The position numbers and the translations under genes were made by a program. The notes beneath the pieces are model-generated. The model had not been told where the DNA came from. It saw only the letters and a list, made by a program, of their open reading frames with translations, and did no database searches. From DASWIG01 sp965371445 (GTDB taxonomy: Bacteria > Acidobacteriota > Thermoanaerobaculia > Multivoradales > J023), in NCBI GenBank assembly GCA_965371445.1, contig CBDUYN010000020.1, positions 26,557 to 90,556 on the forward strand: a DNA stretch of 64,000 nucleotides. The letters run 5' to 3'. This document shows, piece by piece, positions 45,001-53,558 of the stretch. The number at the start of each line of letters is the position of its first letter. Position 1 is the first letter of the stretch.

Positions 45001-45719
45001 TCGCCGGCGAGGTCGAGGTGGGCGCCGTGTCCGTCGAAGTGGACGACGTGGTAGGGACGTCCGGCCTGGTGCGCCCGGCGCAGCGCCTCGGCGAAGCCCT
45101 CGAAGGTCGGTGGACGCAGCACGTCGAGCTCGAAAGCGTCGCGGGCCGACTCGTCGAGCCCCTTGACGATGCGCGCCGCCACCGAACGGAACGGGACGTC
45201 GTCCTCGCCGCCCGGACGGCAGATGACGAGCAGGATCCGGACGCGTCCGTCCTCGCCGTCCGGCAGCCGCGGACGCCGCGCCGCCGTCGGTTGCGCGCGG
45301 ACGAAGGAGCCGGCATGAAGCGCCAGCGACGTCTCGGTGCGGGGATCGCGCAGCAGCTCCCAGGGCAGCGCCGTCGCGCCGTCGACGCCGGTCACGACCT
45401 CGACACGCGTCGAGGCGAGCTCGTGACGCACGGCCGACCACAGCTCGCGGGTGTCGTCGTTGGCCTGGAAGACGGCTTGGAAAAGCCCCGTCCCCAGCTC
45501 CTCCATGCGTCCCTCGACGCGGGCGGCGATTTTGGGGGCCGGGTGCTGGGGCCACTGGAGGTAGTCCTCGAGGTACCAGCGGAGGTCTTTCTCGTCGTCC
45601 TCGGTGAGGTCGAAGGCGAAGCTGGCCTCCGCCGTCTGACGGACGCCGCCGAGGAGCTCAAGAACGACACGGAAGGTGGCGTCGGCTTCGGTGTGCTGGG
45701 TGAGGCGAAGGGTGGGCAA
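42078..45719 (-). CDS. CHAT-protease/STAND NTPase/TPR protein
   Basis: TTG 45719 behind GGGAGGA starts a 1213-residue protein. A small N-terminal domain (1-~90) precedes a CHAT caspase-like protease (~100-400) with His231 in VVHFDGHG and Cys303 in LILNACRSA. A STAND/NB-ARC-like NTPase follows (~445-700; GFFGRDETLLALDRAF, P-loop AYAGSGKTATVA, VLWIWDNVEP, FVLTSRRDERDWL), then a winged-helix-like region and TPR repeats (~950-1190). The layout, sensor repeats plus NTPase switch plus protease effector, is that of bacterial immune or cell-death proteins. Catalytic residues are present and the frame is intact, unlike most of its neighbours. Confidence 0.92.
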   Translation of the reverse strand: MPTLRLTQHTEADATFRVVLELLGGVRQTAEASFAFDLTEDDEKDLRWYLEDYLQWPQHPAPKIAARVEGRMEELGTGLFQAVFQANDDTRELWSAVRHELASTRVEVVTGVDGATALPWELLRDPRTETSLALHAGSFVRAQPTAARRPRLPDGEDGRVRILLVICRPGGEDDVPFRSVAARIVKGLDESARDAFELDVLRPPTFEGFAEALRRAHQAGRPYHVVHFDGHGAHLDLAGDEPLELDARRFSSQVYPRTARPGRHGYLVFENPEIEDNQRLVDGPELAELLVETGVPVLILNACRSAHAEASGGDELAVDASDPHRRARAWGSLAQEVMDAGVCGVVAMRYNVYVVTAAQFVADLYASLVRGRTLGEAVTLGRKQLHAEPLRALGFEALPLQDWTVPVVYEAAPIALFPETTDDGKLTIRLTDDTTSSGSLDPDLPPTPDAGFFGRDETLLALDRAFDRHQIVLLHAYAGSGKTATVAEFARWYALTGGVEGPVLFTSFEQYLPLARVLDRVGQTFGQMLEQSGVHWLALDDATRRQVALQVLAQVPVLWIWDNVEPVTGFPSGTESAWSEDEQRELVGFLRAARDTKARFVLTSRRDERDWLGDLPARIAVPPMPLTERVRLASALAAKVGRPPVVMKEWRPLLDFSAGNPLTLTVLVGQALRDGIEGKNAVGDFVRRLRTGEAAFEDEAGEGRSRSLGASLGYGFEHAFDEEERRRLALLHLFQGFVDVDALKGMGEPEASWCLPEVRGLSRDDGIALLDRAAEVGLLRRQGGGYYGIHPALPWFFRGLFERFYAGSKEAAVRAFVEAMGELGNYYWRQYEDGNRDVIDALRAEEANLLQARRLARVHGWWNRVTGNMQGLRILYAHTGRRAEWKRLVEEIVPDFIDPGTEGPLAGREEKWGLVNEYRVRLAYEERNWAEAERLQQADVAWERQRAAPFLNRARESLDGEERNSVRSLAVSVETLGHIRREMMREECVSAYQEAIDLFLAIGAQQEAAAIAFNLGHAYKDLSAIRDLDKAEHWYRRGLELTAEQDRMGRGRCLGQLGSVAIERFQEARSCKSGEDELLRRLNEAVGFYHQALEFFPADAVDDLAVTHGELGNIYQSAGDLDRALPHYRDAIRYREKQGNVYDASGTRFNVAVGLEGAGRLQDALAYARAALRGFESYGESAGEMIQRARQLVEEIEEGLRRGTSPQPSPLKT

Positions 45720-45960
45720 GCGTTCCTCCCGAGGTGAGCTGAGCTGAGGGCTGGTAGTCTACCTCGAGCCACTCGCGTGCTCGCCTGTCACCGGCTCGCG
45801 GCCGAAGAAGAGGGGGGCGTCGTCCTCGCCGTAGGCGGCTCGCGATTCACCTCAGGCTTTCGCTATACTACTGCTTGTCTTCGAGGCCGCACCCTGGGAG
45901 CTTGGGAGCGACAAAAGAGGAGGGGAGCGTGGGACTCCGGAGGAAGATCGGAGGTAGCAG

Positions 45961-46212
45961 ATGACGACACTGACGATGCAACTGCCCGAGGACGTCTTCT
46001 CGGCCCTTCGCCGGTCTCCGGACGAGTTCGTCCAAGAGCTCCGGATCGCGGCGGCGATCCACTGGTACCAGCGCGCTCGGATTTCCCAGGAGAAGGCAGC
46101 GCAGATCGCGGATCTCAACCGCAGCGAGCTCCTCCGGATGCTGGCTCGGGAGGAAGTCGACGTCTTCACCGTCGACTTCGACGATCTGGCCCGGGAGTTG
46201 GAGCGTGGCTAA
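45961..46212 (+). CDS. UPF0175-family antitoxin
   Basis: The 83-residue protein has the UPF0175 wording: VQELRIAAAIHWYQRARISQ, EKAAQIADLNRSELLRMLA and an FTVDFDDLARELE tail. Members are antitoxins of PIN-like DUF3368 toxins, and the next gene, overlapping by eight bases, is such a toxin. About 240 bases of unassigned sequence separate it from the CHAT gene, which runs the other way. Confidence 0.85.
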   Translation: MTTLTMQLPEDVFSALRRSPDEFVQELRIAAAIHWYQRARISQEKAAQIADLNRSELLRMLAREEVDVFTVDFDDLARELERG

Positions 46213-46431
46213 GCCTCCGGCGGTGAATGCATCTCCGTTGATCTTCCTCTCCAAGACGGACATGGTGGATTACCTACAGCTTGCAGGATCGGAACGTTGG
46301 GTTTGGTGCTATCAGCAAAGCAGCAGGGACGGATTCCCGAAGCGCGACCGGTTCTCGAGGAGCTGCGCTCATCGGGGATGTACCTCTCTGATCGAGTCTT
46401 GAATCGCGCTCTGAAGATGGTCGGAGAGTAG
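46205..46431 (+). pseudogene. DUF3368 PIN-like toxin with central deletion and frameshift
   Basis: The start (VNASPLIFLSKTDMVDYLQL, ending LAGSE) is the N-terminus of DUF3368 toxins. Only the C-terminal block follows, in the other frame: KQQGRIPEARPVLEELRSSG and YLSDRVLNRALKMVGE, stopping at 46429-46431. About 80 residues containing the remaining active-site acids are gone. The intact antitoxin overlaps its start. Confidence 0.78.
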
Positions 46432-46549
46432 ACGGCTGAGCCTCAAGCCGCCTGCTGGCTCGCATAGGGCAGGGGTGGCAAGCGGTTCGCCGCCCGGGGC
46501 CAGCAGACGGAAGACATGGATCGTGACTCAGACGTGGAGGCTCACCTGC

Positions 46550-49500
46550 TCAGAACTCCAGACGCAGGCCCACCGTAATCAGGTAGAGGTTCAAGTCGTC
46601 GCGGTCAAGGTCCTTCTCGTAGAAGACGAACGCCTGACGTCCACCCCGGAAGACCGCCGAAAGCCCCAGGCCGAGCTGGAAGTAGTCGCGGTCGGGATCG
46701 TCCGTGGGAATGGCGAAGACCGTGCCGCCCGGATCCTCGACGAAGCTCGCCTGAATCGGCCGGCTGTCGTCCTCGAGCTGGTGGTGCAGGCCGAGGCGCA
46801 TCGTCGGCTGGACGACGCCCCAGCCGACGCTCGCCGCATAGCCGAGCTGGAAGCCCAGGCTGGCGACCAACGACTCGACGTCCTGGGCGCCGACCGACAG
46901 GTTGAAGCCCGGAGCCCCCGTCTCGTCGAAGCCGTCGATCGACACGTCGACGTAGTCGAGGCGGCCGAAGCCGCCCAGGGTCCAGGAGCCGACCGCGGCG
47001 TCGTACCCCAGGCCGACGCTCGCCGACAGCTGGTCGCCGCCGGGGGCGGCGCGCGCCACGTGCCGTTCGTCGAGGAAGTGGATCACCCGCTCCATGTCGA
47101 AGTCGTTCGAGCCGAAGCCGAGCATGCCTTCGACGTAGAAGTGCTCAAGGTAATAGGTGCCGTAGAGCGAGAGGCTCAATCCGTCGACGTCGAGGCCGCC
47201 GCCGTCGGCCTGGAGCTCGACGTCGTCCGAGACGTAGCCCACGGCGACGCCGAGGCTCGAGCGGTCGCTCAAACGGTAGTCGACGCCGGCCGTCAGGCCC
47301 TCGGTGTCGAAGTCAAAACCCGTTTCCCGAACGGTGCCGGGACGGTTCCCCTCACCCAGCGTACCGTTGACGAAAAAGCCCAGCCGTCCGCCCAGGCCTG
47401 AAGACGAGCCCGTCGCCGGCGGCGCCGGCTCCTGGACGGCGCCGCCGCCGTAGAGGGCACGCCGCATCTGCCGGTCGACGAGCTCCGCGGGATCGAGGTC
47501 CTGGCGTCCGCCTTGTCCGAGGAGCCCGGCGATCTGGGTGGGCGAAAGCCGCACGTCGCCGAGCTGAAGCGCCACGGTCGAGGAGACGCGCGCGCCGGAG
47601 CGAAGCGCTTCGAGCCGCGCCCCGACGTTGCGCAGCTGGGTCGCCTGGGAGTCGATCGCGACCGAGCCCTGCGACGAGACCTCTTCCGGAGCGATGGCCC
47701 GCAGCGCTTCTTCTTGCCGGCTTCCCGCCCCCGCCACGTCGTTACAGACCGCGCGCAGGCTCGACGGCAGGTCGGAACGAGAGCAGATCACGTTCATCGC
47801 CGAAGCCACGGGGGAGGCCACCTCGTCGAACTGGGAGGAATCCGCCACCCGCGCCGACAGGGTGAACCGGACCGGATCGGCGACCCCTTCGACGCTTGCC
47901 GTGACGACGACGTCGCCGGTCCGCTCTCCCAGCGTCACCTGGTTCGACGACCGGCCGTCGTCGCCGGTCTCCGTCGCGGCAGCGGCGAGCGAGGCGTCGC
48001 CGCTCGTCACCTCCCAGCTCACCTCGGCACCCGCCACAGGAGCGCCGTCGGCGTCGAGGACCTCGACGACCAACGGCTCCGCGAGGGGCTGGTTGACGCG
48101 TCCCGTCTGGCCGTCGCCGGAGGCGATCCGCACCTCGGCCGCCGGGCGTTCGTCGTCGTTCGTGATCGTGCCGACTCCCTCGCCGTCGGCGATCCCGGCG
48201 CTTTGCGCATCGCTCAAGTCGACGAAGAAACGCTCGTCGCCCTCCTCCTCGCGGTCGCCGATCACCTCGATCGTGACCTCCTGGACGGTCTCGCCGGCGG
48301 CAAAGGTCAACCGCCCCGCCTGGCCCCGGAAGTCCTCGCCCTGGAGCGCGGTGCCTTCGCGGGTCCGGTAAACGACGCTGACGCTGCGGCCGCTCGCCTC
48401 CGAGAGCGTGACGCGGAAGGTGAAGGGGGTGATCGTTAGGTCCTCGCCCTCGGCGCCGCTCGTGTCGCTGATCGAAAGCGAGGGCGAGCGGTCGTCGTCG
48501 ACGATCGTCGCCTGTCCTTCGCCGTCGGCGATCGTCGCGTCCTCGGCACCGGAGAGGGTCAGGAGGAACTTCTCGTCGCCTTCGTCGATCGTGTCGCCAA
48601 AAACGTCGACCGCGACCTCAAGGGAGCTCGTCCCCGGAGGGAAGACGAGCGACCCGGACGTCGCTTCGAAGTCGGGGGTCTGGCCGCGGGACGTCGCGCC
48701 GCGGTCGCGGGTCGAGTAGCCCACCCGGACCTCGCGGTCCGTCTCGCCGTCGAGCACCACGACGAAGAGGGCGGCCGTCGTCCCGGTGTCGCCTTCGCTC
48801 ACCCGGACGTCCTTGACCGAAAGCGTCGGCAGCGGGTCGTCGTTCAAGATGAGCCCAAAGGCCTCTTCCTCGCCGAGGGTGGCGTTGAGCGGGTCCGCGA
48901 TGATTACGGAGAAGGTTTCGTCCATCTCGAAGCGGACGTCTCCGATCACCTCGACCTCGATCGTCGCCGAGGTCTCGCCGGGCGCGAGCTCGATGGTTCC
49001 CGAGCTCGCCACGTAGTCCGGAGTGTCGGCCGCTTTCAAGCCCCCGGAGACCGCGCTCCCGTCCTCGGTCCCATAGAAGACGCTGACCTTCAGCCCGCTG
49101 GGACCGCTAAGCGTCACGTCGAAGACGAAGACTCTCGTCCCGGCGTCCCCCTCCTTCTCCATGGCGGAGGCGCCGCCGATCGCCACCTCCGGCGGATCGT
49201 CGTCGTCCACGATCGTGACGGTCGCTGATTTGCCCGCGTCGAGGGTCAAGGGAGAGGGGACTCCGCTGACCATGCAATCGATGGACATCGTATCGACGAT
49301 CGCCAGCTCGAAAGTCTCGTCGGCTTCGTCGATGTCGTCGTCGAGGATCAGGCTGCGCATCACGGCGCCGATCTCGATCGGCGAGACGCCGCCACCGCCG
49401 GGCGGCAGGTTCTCCGACGGTCCTTCGACAAAATCCTTGCCGCCGGTGGCGCTGCCCGTCGACACCGCCTCCAGGTTGAAGAACCCTTCCGGCAAGACGA

Positions 49501-49693
49501 GCGTGCCCGGGCACTCGTTGCGGGACGCCTCCAAAACGAGCATCACCGAAAGGTCGCTCGCGCCCTCCGGGGCCGTGTAAACCTCCTCGACGAAGCTCAG
49601 AGTGGCGGCGGCAGCGATGCCGGGCAAGGCAACAAGCACGACGCCGGCAAGCACCAGACGAGCAGTCGAGAGACCGTTTGATCGGGAAGCCAT
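46550..49693 (-). CDS. Autotransporter-like outer-membrane protein with four Calx-beta domains
   Basis: The 1047-residue protein has a signal peptide (1-~29, ending AAAA), four Calx-beta domains (~30-160, 165-285, 290-400, 405-520; repeated wordings DEADETFEL, IVDDD, SVSEGDTG-like), an invasin-like Ig domain (~525-615) and a helical linker. The C-terminal barrel (~775-1047) ends in Phe (LITVGLRLEF), as required for outer-membrane insertion. It would display Ca2+-binding beta domains at the surface or self-associate. AAGGAAGG precedes the ATG. It is divergent from the secreted caspase-like gene. Confidence 0.88.
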   Translation of the reverse strand: MASRSNGLSTARLVLAGVVLVALPGIAAAATLSFVEEVYTAPEGASDLSVMLVLEASRNECPGTLVLPEGFFNLEAVSTGSATGGKDFVEGPSENLPPGGGGVSPIEIGAVMRSLILDDDIDEADETFELAIVDTMSIDCMVSGVPSPLTLDAGKSATVTIVDDDDPPEVAIGGASAMEKEGDAGTRVFVFDVTLSGPSGLKVSVFYGTEDGSAVSGGLKAADTPDYVASSGTIELAPGETSATIEVEVIGDVRFEMDETFSVIIADPLNATLGEEEAFGLILNDDPLPTLSVKDVRVSEGDTGTTAALFVVVLDGETDREVRVGYSTRDRGATSRGQTPDFEATSGSLVFPPGTSSLEVAVDVFGDTIDEGDEKFLLTLSGAEDATIADGEGQATIVDDDRSPSLSISDTSGAEGEDLTITPFTFRVTLSEASGRSVSVVYRTREGTALQGEDFRGQAGRLTFAAGETVQEVTIEVIGDREEEGDERFFVDLSDAQSAGIADGEGVGTITNDDERPAAEVRIASGDGQTGRVNQPLAEPLVVEVLDADGAPVAGAEVSWEVTSGDASLAAAATETGDDGRSSNQVTLGERTGDVVVTASVEGVADPVRFTLSARVADSSQFDEVASPVASAMNVICSRSDLPSSLRAVCNDVAGAGSRQEEALRAIAPEEVSSQGSVAIDSQATQLRNVGARLEALRSGARVSSTVALQLGDVRLSPTQIAGLLGQGGRQDLDPAELVDRQMRRALYGGGAVQEPAPPATGSSSGLGGRLGFFVNGTLGEGNRPGTVRETGFDFDTEGLTAGVDYRLSDRSSLGVAVGYVSDDVELQADGGGLDVDGLSLSLYGTYYLEHFYVEGMLGFGSNDFDMERVIHFLDERHVARAAPGGDQLSASVGLGYDAAVGSWTLGGFGRLDYVDVSIDGFDETGAPGFNLSVGAQDVESLVASLGFQLGYAASVGWGVVQPTMRLGLHHQLEDDSRPIQASFVEDPGGTVFAIPTDDPDRDYFQLGLGLSAVFRGGRQAFVFYEKDLDRDDLNLYLITVGLRLEF

Positions 49694-49735
49694 GTCTATC
49701 CCCTTCCTTCAGGCCGGCGGCGCCGACGGTATAAC

Positions 49736-49764
49736 TTGGGCCGAGCAAGCTCTGGAGATAGAAT
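49736..49764 (+). promoter_or_regulatory. Promoter candidate of the caspase-like gene
   Basis: TTGGGC (49736-49741) and TAGAAT (49759-49764) are separated by 17 bases in the 107-base gap between divergent genes, with the AAGGAGG ribosome-binding site shortly downstream. Confidence 0.5.
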
Positions 49765-49800
49765 AGCACCCATGGGGGCTCAGCGGTCCAAGGAGGCGTC

Positions 49801-51708
49801 ATGAAAAAGAATCGGCAACTTCATCTCCTTCTCCTTTTCAGCCTGGCAGGAGCCTTCTTGCTCCCGGGCGAGGTGGCCGAAGCCCGGAAGAAGAAGAACG
49901 AGCCCCAGACCGCCGAGGACCTCCAGGTCGTCGCCTGTCTGCTGCCGGGGCAGGTGCGCCGCCTCGGACAGCGCACCACCTACGTGACGGCACGCCGTCC
50001 GGTGCGAACGACCGCCATCGACTGCCGGATCCGCGGCGGCGAGTACGTCGAGTCGGACCGCGCGAGCTACGCCGCGGCGCTCCAGGTCTGGCTCCCCGCC
50101 GCCGAGGCCGGCGACGCCCGCGCCCAGACCTACGTCGGCGAGATTTTTGAGAAGGGCCTCGCCGGTACTCCCGACTACCAGGTGTCGGCGATCTGGTACC
50201 AGAAAGCCGCCGAGGCCGGCGACGTCCGCGCCCAGATCAACCTCGGCCACCTCTACGAGTTGGGCCTGGGAGTGGAGCAGGACCATGAGGTAGCGCTTCA
50301 GTGGTACCGCCGCTCGGCCGGGCTGGAGGAAGCCGTGGTGCTCGACTGGACCGTGCAGGAAGCCGAGCTTCGCCGCGAAACGAAGAGCCTGCGCCAGGAG
50401 CTCGACGCGGTCCGGAGCGAGCTCGCCCAGGCCCGCTCGCGCCTGGGAGACGCCGAGCGAGAGGTCGAGAGGCTACGCAAGAGATTGGAGGAAGCCCGAC
50501 GCCAGGGCGCCGAAGAGAGCCAGGAGCTCGCCGACGAGCTCCAGCAACGCGAGGCCAACCTCGCCGAGATCCGCAGCACCGTCGATCGCTACAAAGACCG
50601 CCTGGCGCAGCTGACGGCCATCGAGGTCGCGGGCCCCTCGATCACCATCGTCGAGCCCGAGGTGCTGGGGACCCGCGGTCCGATCCTCGTGCCGGTCCCC
50701 GCCGGGGCCCGGGAGCTGGCGATCACCGGCCGCGTCACGGCACCGGCCGGCCTCTCGAAGCTCACGGTCGACGGCGTCGCCCGCGAGGTCGACGACAACG
50801 GCTTCTTCACGGTGACCGTCGCCTGTCGAGGACGCACCGAGGTCAGCGTCGAGGCCGAGGACCGCCGCGGACGCACCGCCGAAGCGGCGCTTGTCATCGA
50901 GCCTGGAGGGGACGCGTCCGCGCCGGCGCCCGTGGCAGCGCCCCGGCTGGCCACGCGAAGCGCCGTCACCGTCTCGCCGGACCACTACGCCCTTGTCATC
51001 AGCGTCGCCGCCTACGAGAACCTGCAGCCGCTCAGGACCGCCGCCGCCGACGGCAGAGCGATCGCGCGGCTCCTGGAAGAGCGCTACGGCTACCGAACGA
51101 CGCTCCTCGCCGACCCCACCCACTTCGAGATCCTAAACGCCCTGAACGGCCTGAGGGAGACCCTCGACGAGGACGACCACCTCCTCGTCTACTACGCCGG
51201 ACACGGCAAGGTCTCGAACGGCCGAGGCTACTGGATCGGGGTCGACGGCGCCGCGGACGACCCGGCGCGGTGGATCCCCAACGAGGCGGTCTCCGACATG
51301 CTCGACGTCATCGCGGCGCGTCACGTCCTGGTGGTCTCCGACTCCTGCTACTCGGGGACCCTGACGCGCTCAGGCATGGCCCGCGTCGACGTCGAGGCGA
51401 GCGGCGAGGAACGCGCCGCGCGCCTCGCCGAGATCGCCGGCAAACGCTCGCGGACGGTGCTCACCTCCGGCGGCCTCCGGCCCGTCCTCGACGAAGGCGG
51501 CGGCGATCACTCGATCTTTGCCCAGGCTTTTCTGCGCGTCCTGGAGCTCAACGGCGACGACATGCCCGGTGCCGACCTCCATCGCGAGGTCGAAGCCCGG
51601 GTCCGCTTCCGGGCCCGGGCGCTGGGGCTGCGCCAGCAACCCGGCTACGCCCCGATCCGCCACGCCGGCCATGAAGCCGGGGACTTCGTCCTGGTGCCGC
51701 GAGGTTAG
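49801..51708 (+). CDS. Exported Sel1-repeat/coiled-coil/caspase-like (C14) protein
   Basis: The 635-residue protein has a signal peptide (HLLLLFSLAGAFLLPGEVAE), two or three Sel1-like repeats (~92-180; AEAGDARAQTYVGEIFEKGL), a coiled coil (~190-275), an Ig-like domain (~285-370) and a caspase domain (~395-635). The dyad is His468 in YYAGHGK and Cys516 in SDSCYSG, both in canonical context. It probably acts as a periplasmic or envelope cysteine protease cleaving after Arg/Lys or Asp; specificity cannot be read. AAGGAGG precedes the ATG. It is convergent with the kinase gene, their stops six bases apart. Confidence 0.9.
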   Translation: MKKNRQLHLLLLFSLAGAFLLPGEVAEARKKKNEPQTAEDLQVVACLLPGQVRRLGQRTTYVTARRPVRTTAIDCRIRGGEYVESDRASYAAALQVWLPAAEAGDARAQTYVGEIFEKGLAGTPDYQVSAIWYQKAAEAGDVRAQINLGHLYELGLGVEQDHEVALQWYRRSAGLEEAVVLDWTVQEAELRRETKSLRQELDAVRSELAQARSRLGDAEREVERLRKRLEEARRQGAEESQELADELQQREANLAEIRSTVDRYKDRLAQLTAIEVAGPSITIVEPEVLGTRGPILVPVPAGARELAITGRVTAPAGLSKLTVDGVAREVDDNGFFTVTVACRGRTEVSVEAEDRRGRTAEAALVIEPGGDASAPAPVAAPRLATRSAVTVSPDHYALVISVAAYENLQPLRTAAADGRAIARLLEERYGYRTTLLADPTHFEILNALNGLRETLDEDDHLLVYYAGHGKVSNGRGYWIGVDGAADDPARWIPNEAVSDMLDVIAARHVLVVSDSCYSGTLTRSGMARVDVEASGEERAARLAEIAGKRSRTVLTSGGLRPVLDEGGGDHSIFAQAFLRVLELNGDDMPGADLHREVEARVRFRARALGLRQQPGYAPIRHAGHEAGDFVLVPRG

Positions 51709-51714
51709 TCCACG

Positions 51715-53514
51715 CTATTGCGCGACGCCGGTGAACTTTTCGCTGGCATCCAGAGTCTCGTTGGGGAGGTCCGCGAGGTCCCGCCGTAGCTTGCCCGCCC
51801 GGCTGCGGACGTCGAGAAGCCTCGTCGCCGTTCGAGGATCGCCCAGGTCGACGGTGCCGCCCTTGAGCTCGCCGAGCTGACCGCTCAGGCGTTCGAATTC
51901 CTCCACGGCGCCGCGCGCCCGGTCCGCGAGCTCCGGCTCGGCGTCCCAGACCGGCCCCAGTACGGCGTCTTCCAGCATCTCTGTCACCATGCCCGCAAGG
52001 TCGGCCGAGGCCTCCAGGTGGGCCTCGGCCACCTCCAACTCCTCGCGCAGGATGTCGACGACCTCCGAACGCCCCGCGATGAGCCCGCCCCATTGGGGAG
52101 CTCCCTGGACGACGCCCTCCTCTTCCGACCTCTTCCAGGCCTGAAGGGCCGGCACGTAGTTGTTCATCCGGAAGAGCGAGCGTCCCAGGAAGTAGTGCGG
52201 CAGGTAGGCCACGGCCACACCGTCCGTGACCTCGACGGCTTGTGCGTCGGAGCGTGGGTCGCCCTCGGCGGCGACGCGCAGGTGGCTCGTGGCGGCGGCC
52301 CAGTTCTCGGCGCGGACTTCGAGCACCCCCAGGCGGAACGCGTCGCGCGGCGACGGCGGCGACGGTTTCAGGAATCGCCAGCCGAAGCCGACGAGCACCG
52401 CGACCACGGCCAGCGCTACGACCGCCGCTGATCCCAGCCGCCCGGCCCGGGAACGCCGTGCTGGGCGGACGGTGTGCTTCGTGACCGAGGTTTCGGGCTC
52501 CGTCTCCGCCTCCGGGGCCTGGCTCTCCGGCATCGGTACGGTGGGCTCGGCCGCCGTCCCCACGAGGAGCGTGCCTTCGGCCGCCGTCCCCACCGGTGAC
52601 GTCGCCACTCCGGTGGCCACCGGCATGGAGGGCTCGATCATCGTCGCGTCGCCGTCGAACGGCGAAGGAAACGGACGCCGGAAGGCAGCGAGCTGCGCCC
52701 CCAACTCCGCGGCCGAGCCGATGCGATCCTCGACCTCCTTGGCGAGAGCGTGCAGGACGACCTCGCGCAGCTCGGCGGGCACCCGTCCACCGGGGTCGCT
52801 CTCGGCAAAGTCGAGCGGAGGACGGAAGAGGTGACCGGCAATGAGCTGCGAGAGCTCGTCGCCAGCCACCGGCCGGACCCCGGTCAGAAGCTCGTAGAGC
52901 ATCACCCCGAAGGAGTAGACGTCGCTCCAGGCACCGATCTCTCCGTGGCCGAACTGCTCCGGCGAGCTGTAGCGGGCCTTGCCGAGGAACATTCCGGTGG
53001 CGGTCTTGATGCTGCTCGGTCCGAGCCGCTTGGCGATCCCCAGGTCGATCAGCTTGACGAGCGGCCGGCCGTCGTGGCCGCGGGTCAGCATCAGGTTGTC
53101 GGGCGAGACGTCGCGGTGCACGTACCCCTTCTGGTGCAGGAACTCCAGGGCCCGCAGCCCCTGCTCGGCGACCTCGATCACCAGTCCCAGCTCCGGCAGG
53201 CCGCGCTTCAGGAGGTCCTGGAGCGAGAAGCCGTCGATCAATTCCATCACGATGACGGCGGTGTCGTCGGGAGCGATGGCCAGGTCGTAAATCTGGGCGA
53301 TCCCGGGATGGCGGAGCCGGATCGCGGTACGCGCCTCGTTCTCGAAGCGCTTGCGCAGATCTTCGTCGCCGGCGTGCTTCTGGCGAATGAGCTTGATGAC
53401 CCGCTCTTCGTCGAGCAGGCGGTGGCGGACCTTGTAGATCTCGCCCATGCCGCCCTCCCGCATCTTCGAGAGCACCTCGTACTTGTCTTCGAGAAACTCG
53501 CTGGGAAAGCTCAC
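51715..53514 (-). CDS. Ser/Thr protein kinase with single membrane span
   Basis: From GTG 53514 the protein has 599 residues; a TTG at 53562 overlapping the previous stop is an alternative. The kinase domain (~1-270) has the glycine loop EGGMGEIYKV, the lysine in RVIKLI, the catalytic HRDVSPDN and IDLGIAK in place of DFG. A Pro/Ala linker, one transmembrane helix (VVALAVVAVLVGFGW, ~360-380) and a TPR-like extracytoplasmic part follow. It is a Hanks-type kinase of the Stk/Pkn class. It lies directly downstream of the long TPR gene and is probably co-transcribed with it. Confidence 0.92.
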   Translation of the reverse strand: MSFPSEFLEDKYEVLSKMREGGMGEIYKVRHRLLDEERVIKLIRQKHAGDEDLRKRFENEARTAIRLRHPGIAQIYDLAIAPDDTAVIVMELIDGFSLQDLLKRGLPELGLVIEVAEQGLRALEFLHQKGYVHRDVSPDNLMLTRGHDGRPLVKLIDLGIAKRLGPSSIKTATGMFLGKARYSSPEQFGHGEIGAWSDVYSFGVMLYELLTGVRPVAGDELSQLIAGHLFRPPLDFAESDPGGRVPAELREVVLHALAKEVEDRIGSAAELGAQLAAFRRPFPSPFDGDATMIEPSMPVATGVATSPVGTAAEGTLLVGTAAEPTVPMPESQAPEAETEPETSVTKHTVRPARRSRAGRLGSAAVVALAVVAVLVGFGWRFLKPSPPSPRDAFRLGVLEVRAENWAAATSHLRVAAEGDPRSDAQAVEVTDGVAVAYLPHYFLGRSLFRMNNYVPALQAWKRSEEEGVVQGAPQWGGLIAGRSEVVDILREELEVAEAHLEASADLAGMVTEMLEDAVLGPVWDAEPELADRARGAVEEFERLSGQLGELKGGTVDLGDPRTATRLLDVRSRAGKLRRDLADLPNETLDASEKFTGVAQ

Positions 53515-53558
53515 GCCGAGATGATATCCCAGCCTGGCTAGGCCCGCCAGCCGCGCCG

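Noticed and set aside
44562..45737. Forward frame antisense to the CHAT domain
   Set aside because: No family features; the minus-strand frame has catalytic motifs and a ribosome-binding site.
50301..51674. Alternative frame within the caspase-like gene
   Set aside because: Arginine-rich shadow; the other frame has signal peptide, Sel1 repeats and the His/Cys dyad.
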